A DNA stretch of 64,000 bases from the NCBI GenBank assembly GCA_947484275.1, contig CANKOY010000008.1, positions 1 through 64,000 of the forward strand, written 5' to 3'. This DNA is from Planctomycetota bacterium. GTDB taxonomy: Bacteria > Planctomycetota > UBA1135 > GCA-002686595. The notes beneath the pieces are model-generated. The model had not been told where the DNA came from. It saw only the letters and a program-made list of their open reading frames with translations, and ran no database searches. The translations under genes and the position numbers were made by a program. This document shows, piece by piece, positions 1-8,338 of the stretch (within the stretch, counting starts at the first letter, position 1; each line of letters starts with the position of its first letter).

Positions 1-33
1 AACACGCCCTGGCGCCCTGCGCTGGGGCGTGTT
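1..33 (+). terminator. Hairpin at the left edge, probable terminator of an upstream gene
   Basis: Bases 1-9 (aacacgccc) pair with 25-33 (gggcgtgtt), with an inner gcgc/gcgc pairing at 12-15 and 19-22. The stem is followed by a weakly T-rich stretch (gctttgt). Nothing upstream is visible, so the gene it would end is unknown. Confidence 0.5.
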
Positions 34-195
34 GCTTTGTGTCGACGTCGCGCATTTCCTTCGACCGGCCCGGGCTTGCAGAGACAGGGTGGGGGAGGCC
101 GGCGAGAATTGAGCCCTGCCGGTTCCGATTCCAGAAGATTGGGGAACGATGAGCCGGCCCATTGAGTAGTCAGGCCGCGACTCCCAGGGTCCCAG

Positions 196-867
196 GTGTC
201 TCCTAGTTCCATTCCCTCAGCGCCGGTGCGCGACGAATTCCTCGTGGTCCAGGCGGCCCGCGGAGATCGCGGCGCATTCACGTCCCTGGTGGAGCGCTAC
301 GGCTCGCGGGTCCTCGCCGTGATCGAGAAGCAAGTGGGCGACCACCACGGCGCCCTCGATCTGGCGCAGGAGGTGTGGATCAAGGTCTTCGCCGCCCTGG
401 ACAGCTTTCGGCCTGAGGCGAAGTTTCGACCCTGGCTGTTCGCGATCGTCTTCAACAGCATCCGCGATGACCACCGCCACCGCGCGAGACGCCGGGATCG
501 GGTGAGCGATCTGGGGCCCGAGCACTTGGAGGGCGCCGCGACTGCGGACCGCTACGATCCCACGGCCAGTGTCGCGGAGATCGAACACATCGATGCCGCA
601 CTCGCCGGCGTGCCCGAGCCCTTTCGCGCCGCACTGCAACTCGTCGATGCCCTGGACTTCAGCTACGACGAAGCGGCCCTGAGTCTTGATTGTTCGGAGG
701 GCACCGTGAAGTCGCGGGTCCACCGCGGTCGCATTGCGTTTCGCGATCTGTACGAAAAGCTCTCTCGCGGCCCGCGCCGGTCCGCCCACGCAAATCACTG
801 GACGTCATCCCGACGGACGCGCGCGTTCCCGGGAAACGTCCCAGCGCAGGAGAAACTCGAATCATGA
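196..867 (+). CDS. ECF-type RNA polymerase sigma factor
   Basis: This is a sigma-70 family factor of the extracytoplasmic-function type, 223 aa from a GTG start. Region 2 spans roughly residues 27-100 and includes the DLAQEVWIKVF helix (55-65) and the FRPWLFAIVFNSIRD segment that contacts core and the -10. Region 4 spans about 130-190, with the helix-turn-helix SYDEAALSLDCSEGTVKSRV recognising the -35. The stop codon overlaps the ATG of the next gene (ATGA), an anti-sigma candidate, so the two are translationally coupled as is usual for ECF pairs. About 30 residues after region 4 are low-complexity. The target regulon cannot be read from the sequence. The start is uncertain because no clear Shine-Dalgarno is seen; GTG at 196 gives the full N-terminus. 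Confidence 0.9.
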   Translation: MSPSSIPSAPVRDEFLVVQAARGDRGAFTSLVERYGSRVLAVIEKQVGDHHGALDLAQEVWIKVFAALDSFRPEAKFRPWLFAIVFNSIRDDHRHRARRRDRVSDLGPEHLEGAATADRYDPTASVAEIEHIDAALAGVPEPFRAALQLVDALDFSYDEAALSLDCSEGTVKSRVHRGRIAFRDLYEKLSRGPRRSAHANHWTSSRRTRAFPGNVPAQEKLES

Positions 868-1967
868 AGTGCCATCTCGCAGAGGATCTGTTTTCGTCGC
901 GCCATGAAGGCACGCTCGGGCAGCAGGACGCCGAATTGCTCGAAGCGCACATTGCCGCTTGCGCAAATTGTCGCGCCGCCTGGGCCGCGTTCGAGACGGC
1001 GCTGGGGCGCCTGCACTCGCTGAAAATCTCGGCGACGCCGAAGGCCTACGCGGAGCAAGTCAGTGCGGCAGTTTTCGCGGCGAGCAGCGCGCCGGTCTTT
1101 GCCGCCAGAACATCCAGGGGAATCTGGATTCGCCGCGTGTTGACTCACGCCGCGGCACTCCTGCTCGGTTGGGGAGTGGTGACGATCACAGGGCAAGCGC
1201 GCGGCGCTGACGAGGACGCCACTTCCCTGGCGCAACTCGATCCGCCCACTCCGACCGTCATCGAAGTACCGGTCTACATTCCCACGGAGCGCCGCGTCGA
1301 GGTGCCGGTGGAAGTGCGCATCGAAGTGCCTGTGGAAGTGATCCGGGAAGTCACGAAGGAAGTGATTGTCGAGCGCGTCGAGTACGTCGATCGCCCCGTG
1401 GCCAGTCCGCTGCAGGTGAACTTTGACCGAGGGCAAGCTCTGGCCGTCAACCTCACCGGCGCCTTGCACGAAACACTCCACCTGGCGCGCTTGGCCCAGG
1501 AACGCGCCGCCCAAGACACGCTCGCGACCCAGGTGGCGAGGGCGCCGCGGACGGAATCGGATCCGCTGACACAGGTGCGCTCGGCCGCGCCCATGGTGGT
1601 GCTCCGTGATCACGATTCGCTGCGCATCCAAACCCGCGGCGAAGCCGAGGACGTCGTTCCGGCGCTGATTGCAGCGCTCGACAGTCCGGATCTCGAACTG
1701 GCCGCCGCAGCAGAACAGCACCTGAATTCAATCCGCCAACGCCTGGCCGAGCAGGCGGGGGAAACGCTGCCGACGCAATTCTTGACCGGCCCGCCATCGA
1801 CGAACTTCGCCGCCGATCACTCCGAAGACAGTGGAATTGGAGGCTGGTTTCGCAGTCGTTCGCGAGTCGATCTCGAGGCAAGCGCGCCGGAAGTCGCTGC
1901 CAGCGAGCGCTGGCAGGCTTGGTGGAACTCGCGCTCGGCGACGCAGGTTGCCGCGGGAACACGCTGA
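864..1967 (+). CDS. Membrane anti-sigma factor with zinc-finger (ZAS-type) N-terminus
   Basis: The start is the ATG at 864 that overlaps the sigma-factor stop, giving 367 aa. The N-terminus carries the anti-sigma zinc signature H29-x3-C33-x2-C36 (HIAACANC) within a zf-HC2-like domain that would bind the sigma factor in the cytoplasm. A single hydrophobic segment at about residues 92-108 predicts an inner-membrane anchor. After it come repeats built on VEVPVEV/IEVPVEV (about 148-190), probably an extended stalk, and a short HEAT-like helical pair near VVPALIAALDSPDLELAAAA. The C-terminal 60 residues are unrecognised. Inference: the stalk and C-terminal part act as the envelope sensor controlling release of the sigma factor. 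Confidence 0.8.
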   Translation: MKCHLAEDLFSSRHEGTLGQQDAELLEAHIAACANCRAAWAAFETALGRLHSLKISATPKAYAEQVSAAVFAASSAPVFAARTSRGIWIRRVLTHAAALLLGWGVVTITGQARGADEDATSLAQLDPPTPTVIEVPVYIPTERRVEVPVEVRIEVPVEVIREVTKEVIVERVEYVDRPVASPLQVNFDRGQALAVNLTGALHETLHLARLAQERAAQDTLATQVARAPRTESDPLTQVRSAAPMVVLRDHDSLRIQTRGEAEDVVPALIAALDSPDLELAAAAEQHLNSIRQRLAEQAGETLPTQFLTGPPSTNFAADHSEDSGIGGWFRSRSRVDLEASAPEVAASERWQAWWNSRSATQVAAGTR

Positions 1968-2016
1968 TCTCATTTCCCGGGAACTTCGCCGCTCAACACT
2001 CTGTATCCCGATCACT

Positions 2017-3126
2017 ATGCGAATCAATCAAGCCTTGCTGCTCATCTCGCTTTGCTTTACCAGCGGCTGCTACCTGAGCCCCCAGTCGAAGTCCACGAGC
2101 GCAACGGGAACCTACACCCTGGCCACGGGGAAGGAGGAAGCCGGGACCCGAGTCCAATACGACGTTGCCTCCAGTCGCGATGGTGCGCCAGCGATCCATC
2201 GCGTCAGCACGCGAACGCTTGAAGTCGCTCAGTTGGGCATGACGGTCATGTCGATCGAGAAAAAACTGGCAGAGAAGCACAGCATCGAGCCTTGGCGAGG
2301 CGTCTACATCTCGAAGGTCTCGGACAAGTCGTCTTCACACGCCGCCGGAGTCGCCGCCAATGACGTACTGCTCTCGATCAACGGGATCGAGTTGACCAGC
2401 TCGGAGCAGTTCAAGGGAGTGGTCGAAACCGTCCTGCCTCCCGAAAAGCCGGCGACGATGCGCTTGCTTCGCCATGAAACGGGACGCGAACGCCAGGAAC
2501 TGACCCTTGAAGTGACTCCCAAGTCCAAACGAATCGACGAGACGACTACCGATCGCATTGCGCTCGAGGCGCCGTCCACACTCACGCGTCGCACGGGCCT
2601 CCAGATCGCGACCGTACCCGCGAACCTCTCGCGCGAAATCTGGGCCAGCGACGGGACGCGCGCGCTCGTCACCAGCGTAGTCAGCGGCTCCCCTGGCTAC
2701 GAGGGAGGCATTCGCTGCGGCGACTTCGTCACTAGCTGCAATGGTCAGGCGGTGAGCGATGCACAGGCCATCGACGCGGCACTCAAAGCTGGCGCGAAGG
2801 AACTCCAATTGGATGTGGACGGCCCCCTTGGAGCCCACCGTGGGACCATCTATCCGATCGCGGATGTCGAAAAGCGCGGCCGCATCCACATTCCGATCCT
2901 GATCAACCACTCCTCCCGAGTCGATCGCACCTCGACATCCTTCGTCCATTTCATTTTCCAGTTCGGCTTCAGCTACAGTCGCGAGTCCGCGCCTTCGACG
3001 ACCCGCGAGACCAACGAATCCACGGAGCTCTCGATCCTGCCCCTGGGCATGTTCGTATTCGAGCGCTCGCCGACGGAGCGCAGGACGACGATTTTCTGGT
3101 TCATCACCTGGACTTCGAAGACCTGA
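2017..3126 (+). CDS. Lipoprotein with two PDZ domains
   Basis: Start ATG 2017 is chosen because it opens a signal peptide ending in a lipobox-like FTSGC (Cys18); the upstream in-frame extension overlaps the preceding gene. The product is 369 aa. PDZ-like domain 1 (about residues 85-165) contains VYISKVSDKSSSHAAGVAAN and VLLSINGIEL. PDZ-like domain 2 (about 205-275) contains LVTSVVSGSPGYEGGIRCGD and FVTSCNGQAV. No serine-protease domain is attached, so it is a PDZ adaptor rather than a DegP-type protease. The last ~90 residues are unrecognised. It lies 49 bp downstream of the anti-sigma gene, so a role in envelope sensing with that pair is a reasonable inference. Confidence 0.75.
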   Translation: MRINQALLLISLCFTSGCYLSPQSKSTSATGTYTLATGKEEAGTRVQYDVASSRDGAPAIHRVSTRTLEVAQLGMTVMSIEKKLAEKHSIEPWRGVYISKVSDKSSSHAAGVAANDVLLSINGIELTSSEQFKGVVETVLPPEKPATMRLLRHETGRERQELTLEVTPKSKRIDETTTDRIALEAPSTLTRRTGLQIATVPANLSREIWASDGTRALVTSVVSGSPGYEGGIRCGDFVTSCNGQAVSDAQAIDAALKAGAKELQLDVDGPLGAHRGTIYPIADVEKRGRIHIPILINHSSRVDRTSTSFVHFIFQFGFSYSRESAPSTTRETNESTELSILPLGMFVFERSPTERRTTIFWFITWTSKT

Positions 3127-3146
3127 GCGTAGGCGAGGGCTTCGCG

Positions 3147-3166
3147 GCGACCGGGCCGGCGGTCGC
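3147..3166 (+). terminator. Hairpin after the sigma/anti-sigma/PDZ operon
   Basis: A perfect 7-bp stem, gcgaccg (3147-3153) and cggtcgc (3160-3166), with loop ggccgg and no following T-run. It lies between the PDZ lipoprotein stop and the putative promoter at 3180, so it may end the first operon. Confidence 0.4.
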
Positions 3167-3179
3167 GCGCACATCGTGG

Positions 3180-3207
3180 TGGACTCTCCGACCGCGAAGA
3201 CTAGTCT
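3180..3207 (+). promoter_or_regulatory. Candidate promoter of the Tsr3-like/EF-G-like operon
   Basis: TGGACT (3180-3185), 16 bp, TAGTCT (3202-3207), then exactly 6 nt to the GTG start codon at 3214. This spacing would place the transcription start at the start codon (leaderless mRNA). The same layout recurs before other operon-leading genes in this window. Confidence 0.45.
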
Positions 3208-3213
3208 CTCCCC

Positions 3214-3663
3214 GTGGAGATCCTCATCGTCCGGGATCCGCGCGAACCGGCCAAGAAGTGTTCGCTCACGCCGCTGCGGGGCCTCGCGGGCGTGCGCTTC
3301 GTCTCTCTGCGCGGCGGTCGGCGCGTGGACGCGGGGCGGCGTGTTTGGCTGCATCCGGAGGGTGAAGAGCTCAGCGCGGCGGACCGCGGTCTGGATCTGT
3401 TGTTGATCGACTGCGCCTGGCGCAAGCTGGCGACACTCTCCAAGGCGATCGATGGCGAACTGCTGCCGCGGCGATTGCCCAAGCTGATCACCGCCTACCC
3501 GCGCAAGAGCAAGGTCGCCGTCGATCCAGAGGACGGACTGGCTTCCGTGGAGGCGCTGTACGCCGCGATTGCGCTGCTCGAAGGTCCGCGTCCGGAGTTG
3601 CTGGCGAACTATCATTGGGCCGCAGCTTTCCTGGACGCCAACCCCAGTCTTCCGCGGGCCTAG
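3214..3663 (+). CDS. Tsr3-like (DUF367) ribosome-biogenesis protein, probable rRNA acp-transferase
   Basis: 149 aa from GTG. The family signatures are clear: DP..CSLTPLRGL near the N-terminus, WLHPEGEELSAAD, LLLIDCAW at about 67-74, RRLPKLITAYP at about 86-96, and the C-terminal LLANYHWAAAFLDANP. These match the Tsr3/DUF367 family, whose eukaryotic and archaeal members transfer the 3-amino-3-carboxypropyl group of SAM to a nucleotide of helix 31 of the small-subunit rRNA. It is followed 6 bp later by an EF-G-like gene, so it belongs to a translation operon. The bacterial substrate is unknown. Some bacterial DUF367 members are, as I recall, known from Planctomycetes-type genomes; that recollection was not checked. 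Confidence 0.8.
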   Translation: MEILIVRDPREPAKKCSLTPLRGLAGVRFVSLRGGRRVDAGRRVWLHPEGEELSAADRGLDLLLIDCAWRKLATLSKAIDGELLPRRLPKLITAYPRKSKVAVDPEDGLASVEALYAAIALLEGPRPELLANYHWAAAFLDANPSLPRA

Positions 3664-3669
3664 GCTGCC

Positions 3670-5748
3670 ATGAGCGACGCCAATCCAGCAGCGGGCGACC
3701 AGGACCTCTCGCGCGTGCGCAATTTTGGCGTCGTCGCGCACATCGACGCCGGCAAGACCACGCTGTCCGAGCGCATGCTCGTGCGCACAGGTGTGGAAAC
3801 GCGACTTGGTGAGGTGGAGGACGGCACGGCGACGATGGACTGGATGACCGAAGAGCGCGAGCGCGGGATCAGCATCACCGCCGCCGCGACAAGCCTGCCC
3901 TGGCGCGCGCACCAACTGCACCTGATCGACACTCCTGGGCACGTAGATTTCACGATCGAGGTCGAGCGCTCCCTGCGCGTGCTCGATGGCGCGATCGTCG
4001 TGTTCGACGTGCTCGCTGGAGTTCAGGCGCAATCTGAGTCGGTCTGGAGGCAATTGCGCCGTCACGGGTGCGCCGCGGTGGCCTTCGTCAACAAGCTCGA
4101 CCGTCCAGGTGCAGACTTCATGGCTGCAGTGGCTGCGATCGAAAAGCGCCTGGGTGTGCACTGTGCACCGGTGACCTATCCGTTCTATCGCGGCAGCGAA
4201 CTGGTGCTCGTGGCCGACATCGTGCGCCGGCGCGCCCTGGGCGCGAGCCATCGCGCAGATCCCGCCCGGCCACAGGAATTGCCGGAAGAAATCGCGGCAG
4301 AAGTGGGGGTGTTGCGCGCCGAACTCGCGGAGCTGCTCGCGGCGGAGGAAGTGCGCGTGCTCGAGTTGGTGGTCGAGGGGCGCGACGTGCCCGATGCACT
4401 GCTGCTCGAGGCCCTGCGGCAACGCACGCTACAGGGGACGCTGCTGCCCGTGGCCTGTGGCAGCGCCTTGCACTCGATAGGAATCGACGGTGCCCTCGAT
4501 CTCGTGGTGGACTTTCTGCCCGCGCCCACCGACATGCCGCCAAAGCGCGCGCTGAATGCTGACGGCGAGGAACTTCTGTTGCGGCCCAGCGCCGCAGAAC
4601 CACTGGTGCTCTACGCCTTCAAGGTCCAGCGCCTGGCCGGTCGCGAACTGGTGTTCGTGCGCGTCATGCGCGGGATCCTCGAAGTTGGCGCTGAACTTGT
4701 TCTGGCCCGCACCGCCGCGCGTCTGCAGGTCCGCGCAATCTTCCGGCCCCACGCGGACCATCTCGAACCACAGACCCGCGCCCTGTGCGGCGAAATCGTC
4801 GCCCTGGAGGGGCTCGACCTTGCCTCTACCGGCGACACGCTGTGCGCGCCCGGGGCCGTCGTGCGCATGGGCGGCATGGACCTCCCGACCCCGGTCATGG
4901 GCCTGGCCGTGGAGCCGCTGCAGGCCATCGACCGCGATCGTCTGCGTGAAGGACTTGCCCGTCTCGTTCGCGAGGATCCCAGCCTTGCGGTGCGCGAGGA
5001 CGAGGCCACGGGAGAGTGGTCGCTCTCCGGGATGGGGGAGCTGCACCTGGAGATCGCCCTGGCCCACCTGCGCGCGGACACAGGCCTAGAGGTCCGGCAA
5101 GCCGCCCCCAGGGTGTCGTACCGCGAGGTGCTGACCGCGCCAGCGCACGCGGCGGCTCGCATCGAGCGCTCCTTTGGGAATGCGACCCTCGCGGGGGCGG
5201 TCGAGCTTGAGCTCTCTCCCGTCCGGGAACTCGGAGCCGCCGAGGTGACCTTCGGGCCCGGCGATGGGTCCTGGAGCTCCTACCAGCCCGCCATCGCGGC
5301 CAGTCTCTTGGCCCTTTCGCAGGTTGGGCCCGCCAGCGGTCATCCTCTCTGGGGCGCGAGGATCCACGTGCGCAGCGCCCGACGCCCTGGGGATCTGGAT
5401 TCTGAGCCGGGTGTGCTCCAGGCCGTTGGCTCCGCCTGGCACGATCTGCTCTCCCGCCTGAAAGTCGACCTGTGCGAGCCCGTGATGTCCTTTGAGGTCC
5501 TGACCCCGTCCTCCTATGCCGGCGGCGTGCTCGGTGACCTGCAGGCGCGCGGCGCCAACATCGCGGCGGTCCAGTCCCAGGGGGCGTCCACCATCATCCA
5601 AGGCCAGGTTCCCCTGGTGGGCATGTTTGGCTATGCCAGCGCCATGCGCTCCCTGTCCCAGGGGCGAGCCGAGTTTGTCATGGTGCCGGCGGGGATGAGA
5701 GCCCTGCCGAGGGCCGAATCCGTGGCGCGGGGCCTGATTTTCGACTGA
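3670..5748 (+). CDS. Elongation factor G-like translational GTPase (paralogue)
   Basis: 692 aa. The G domain is canonical: P-loop AHIDAGKTT (23-31), switch I RGISIT, DTPGH (87-91) and NKLD (141-144), so it should hydrolyse GTP on the ribosome. Domains II, III and V are recognisable; domain V contains VPLVGMFGYASAMRSLSQGRA. Domain IV is divergent: the GRGQYGH-type loop that opens domain IV in housekeeping EF-G is replaced by a stretch around ARIERSFGNATL. It also lacks the rpsL-rpsG-(fusA)-tuf context and instead follows a Tsr3-like gene. It is therefore more likely an EF-G2-type, recycling or ribosome-protection-like paralogue than the main translocase, though the latter cannot be excluded because no other complete fusA is in view. 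Confidence 0.85.
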   Translation: MSDANPAAGDQDLSRVRNFGVVAHIDAGKTTLSERMLVRTGVETRLGEVEDGTATMDWMTEERERGISITAAATSLPWRAHQLHLIDTPGHVDFTIEVERSLRVLDGAIVVFDVLAGVQAQSESVWRQLRRHGCAAVAFVNKLDRPGADFMAAVAAIEKRLGVHCAPVTYPFYRGSELVLVADIVRRRALGASHRADPARPQELPEEIAAEVGVLRAELAELLAAEEVRVLELVVEGRDVPDALLLEALRQRTLQGTLLPVACGSALHSIGIDGALDLVVDFLPAPTDMPPKRALNADGEELLLRPSAAEPLVLYAFKVQRLAGRELVFVRVMRGILEVGAELVLARTAARLQVRAIFRPHADHLEPQTRALCGEIVALEGLDLASTGDTLCAPGAVVRMGGMDLPTPVMGLAVEPLQAIDRDRLREGLARLVREDPSLAVREDEATGEWSLSGMGELHLEIALAHLRADTGLEVRQAAPRVSYREVLTAPAHAAARIERSFGNATLAGAVELELSPVRELGAAEVTFGPGDGSWSSYQPAIAASLLALSQVGPASGHPLWGARIHVRSARRPGDLDSEPGVLQAVGSAWHDLLSRLKVDLCEPVMSFEVLTPSSYAGGVLGDLQARGANIAAVQSQGASTIIQGQVPLVGMFGYASAMRSLSQGRAEFVMVPAGMRALPRAESVARGLIFD

Positions 5749-6050
5749 GGTCGATTCCCGCGGGGGGACGTTCGGAGCCCGATTTTCCCGTGGATTTCCC
5801 TGAATGCTCCTCGGCGGCCGCGTCGGCTCCAGGTTCCGGCACAGGATCGTTGACGACCAGTGGGCTCACTGCTATCTTCTCCGGCCCTTCGAACCGCCCC
5901 GGGGCCTCGACCCTGTGTGCACGAGTCGCCCCTAGGTGATCTCGACGCAGCAGCAGAGAGTGCGCCGAGCGGTCGAATCCTGTTTCACCAGAACCGTTCA
6001 CCGTCCCCGCCAGCCCCCGACCCCCTGCTGTCCGCACAGTTTCCGTTTCG
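5749..6050 (+). other. Gene-free leader region of the S10 operon
   Basis: 302 bp without a convincing gene. It contains one good promoter (see 5850-5878), which predicts a 5' leader of about 165 nt before rpsJ. Such a leader could host autoregulation, but I could not identify a specific L4-binding fold. Confidence 0.5.
5850..5878 (+). promoter_or_regulatory. Sigma-70-type promoter of the S10 ribosomal operon
   Basis: TTGACG (5850-5855), a 17-bp spacer and TATCTT (5873-5878). Both hexamers are close to consensus and the spacing is ideal. It is positioned to drive rpsJ and the following 28 genes. Confidence 0.6.
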
Positions 6051-6356
<306 letters not shown>

Positions 6357-6629
6357 AAAGGCCTCGAGCGCGCGACGGCGAGCTGGCCATCGCGTGTTGG
6401 ACTCGGGCCGCGTCGCTCTGCGCCGCCGTCCGTACCTTCCCACTCTGACGCAACCCTCGTAGTCGACCGGTGTCGGCTGCGCAGTCCCTGAGCCCTGCTC
6501 GGCCCAGAGGACGTTTGACACTTCAGTTTCTCGCCGCGTGGCCAGGCGTTGGACCCGCCGCACCCCTGCACTCTTGCAGGGGTGGCGACGGTCCCTGGTC
6601 GAACCGGCCTTACCCCAGTTCTCTGGCTC
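6357..6629 (+). promoter_or_regulatory. Unusually long rpsJ-rplC spacer with a perfect hairpin
   Basis: 273 bp between rpsJ and rplC, where most genomes have a few tens. A perfect 10-bp hairpin, cacccctgca (6561-6570) / tgcaggggtg (6575-6584) with loop ctct, lies 45 bp before the rplC start. A TTGACA (6515-6520) is present but no matching -10 is found 16-18 bp downstream. The hairpin may be a regulatory element (attenuator or r-protein binding site); this is inference. Confidence 0.4.
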
Positions 6630-7292
6630 ATGACGCTGATCCTTGGACGAAAGCTCGGAATGTCGCAGGTCTTCGCAGACGACGGCACGGTCACAGGCGT
6701 GACCGTGGTTGCCGCCGGTCCGTGCACGGTCTGCCAGGTGCGCACGCAGGCGGTGGATGGCTATGACGCCATCCAGCTCGGTTTCGAAGACGTGCCCGAC
6801 GCGCGCTCGAAGAAGCCGCAGCTCGGCCATTTCAAGAAGGCCGGCGTGGCTCCCAAGCGCTTCCTGCGCGAAGAGCGCCTGAGCGCGCCCGCCACCCACA
6901 AGGTCGGCGACACGATCACCGCATCCATCTTCAAGGTGGGGGACATCGTCGACGTTGTCGGCACCAGCAAGGGCCGCGGTTTCGCCGGCACGATCAAGCG
7001 CCACGGTTTCCACCGTGGACCTGAGACGCACGGTTGCATGAACGTGCGCCAGCCCGGTTCGATCGCCAGCCGCCGCATCGGCAAGATCCCGAAGGGCAAG
7101 CGCATGGGCGGCCACTTCGGTGTCGATCGCTGCACCAGCAAGAACCTCAAGGTCGTCAAGATCGACGAGGCGCGCGGATTGATCTTCGTCTCCGGCGCCG
7201 TCGCCGGCCCGAATTCGGGTCTGGTCCATGTTCAAGCGGCGCGCACTCCGCGCCGGTCGCTGGCGCCTGAGGCGGCCGCGGCCAAGGCGTGA
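6630..7292 (+). CDS. rplC: 50S ribosomal protein L3
   Basis: 220 aa from ATG 6630, chosen because L3 proteins begin with an ILGRKLGM-type motif, here MTLILGRKLGMSQVF. The upstream in-frame extension is not conserved in the family. VVGTSKGRGFAGTIKRHGF and RQPGSIASRRIGKIPKGKRM are the central loop that reaches toward the peptidyl-transferase centre. L3 is a primary assembly protein of the 50S. The C-terminus runs about 10 residues beyond the E. coli length. rplD follows after 38 bp. Confidence 0.96.
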   Translation: MTLILGRKLGMSQVFADDGTVTGVTVVAAGPCTVCQVRTQAVDGYDAIQLGFEDVPDARSKKPQLGHFKKAGVAPKRFLREERLSAPATHKVGDTITASIFKVGDIVDVVGTSKGRGFAGTIKRHGFHRGPETHGCMNVRQPGSIASRRIGKIPKGKRMGGHFGVDRCTSKNLKVVKIDEARGLIFVSGAVAGPNSGLVHVQAARTPRRSLAPEAAAAKA

Positions 7293-7330
7293 GCCCGGGC
7301 TCCTCCAACCATCCAAATCCATCAGAGCCC

Positions 7331-7972
7331 ATGAAAGTCAAGATCTACAAGGCCGGGAACACCACCGAAAAGGAGCTCGGCGAGCAACCCTTCGGCGACA
7401 GCGTTCTCTACCGCACGCTCAAGAGTTCCGTGCTTTCCTACCAGGCCAACCAGCGCCAGGGCACGGTCAAGACCAAGGGTCGCTCCGAGGTTGCCGGATC
7501 GGGCAAGAAGCCCTGGAAGCAGAAGCACACTGGCCGCGCTCGCGCTGGCGACCGCATGTCGCCGATCTGGCGCGGCGGTGGCACGGTCTTCGGGCCCCTG
7601 CCGCGCGATCACCGTTTCGACTTGCCGGCGCGCGAGCGCCGCGTCGCCCTGCGCAGCGCGATCTACGGCAAGTTGAAGGACGGCGAGTTCGTCCTCGCGG
7701 ATCTGGCCGAAGTGCACGCCCTGAGCGCGCCCTCGGCGAAGTCCGCGCGCAAGGTTCTCGGGGATCTCGGCTCACCGCGTCGTTCGCTGGTGGTGATCGC
7801 GGAGCCCAACGAGAACGTTTGGAAGTCGTTTCGCAACTTCCCGGGAGTCAAGGTGCGCCCCGCCGGCGACCTGTGCGCCTTTGACGTCATCGCGGCGAGT
7901 CTCGTTATCTGCGAACCCGGCGCCTTCGAGGCTCTCGGCAAGCGCGTGGGGCTCGTGGCGAGCGCCAACTAG
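7331..7972 (+). CDS. rplD: 50S ribosomal protein L4
   Basis: 213 aa from ATG 7331 (MKVKIYKAG). The long internal loop typical of L4 is present, with [35 protein letters not shown] and the conserved [13 protein letters not shown]; this loop lines the exit tunnel. In E. coli L4 represses the S10 operon; whether it does so here is unknown. It is separated from rplW by 8 bp. Confidence 0.96.
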   Translation: MKVKIYKAGNTTEKELGEQPFGDSVLYRTLKSSVLSYQANQRQGTVKTKGRSEVAGSGKKPWKQKHTGRARAGDRMSPIWRGGGTVFGPLPRDHRFDLPARERRVALRSAIYGKLKDGEFVLADLAEVHALSAPSAKSARKVLGDLGSPRRSLVVIAEPNENVWKSFRNFPGVKVRPAGDLCAFDVIAASLVICEPGAFEALGKRVGLVASAN

Positions 7973-7980
7973 GAACTCAC

Positions 7981-8283
7981 ATGCCCATCTCCAATACAGC
8001 TCTGGATCGCTTCTACACCGTCATTCAGAAGCCGATCATCTCCGAGAAGGCCACCGACGACACCGCTGGCCGCAACGCCTATCACTTCCGCGTTCCGGTC
8101 ACCGCGAACAAGGTCGAGATCCGTCAGGCCGTCGAGAATCTCTTCAATGTGAAAGTGCGCTCGGTCAACACCGCGCGCACGCACACCAAGGTGCGCCGCC
8201 GTGGGTATTCCTTCGGCGCGACACCGATGTTCAAGCGCGCGATGGTGACGCTCGCGCCGGGCAACACGATCGAAGTGATCTGA
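7981..8283 (+). CDS. rplW: 50S ribosomal protein L23
   Basis: 100 aa, near the E. coli length. [15 protein letters not shown] and [19 protein letters not shown] are the family signature, followed by the basic loop [17 protein letters not shown]23 sits beside the tunnel exit and docks trigger factor and SRP. An AGGA element lies upstream of the ATG. rplB follows after 55 bp. Confidence 0.96.
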   Translation: MPISNTALDRFYTVIQKPIISEKATDDTAGRNAYHFRVPVTANKVEIRQAVENLFNVKVRSVNTARTHTKVRRRGYSFGATPMFKRAMVTLAPGNTIEVI

Positions 8284-8338
8284 CCTTCCCCGCCACCACA
8301 GACTCACACCAGAACTCCTTCAGCAGAGCCCCAAGTTC

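Noticed and set aside
2335-4422. Minus-strand open frame of 695 codons
   Set aside because: It is antisense to the PDZ lipoprotein, Tsr3-like and EF-G-like genes, its product has no recognisable motif, and it is typical of stop-poor GC-rich DNA.
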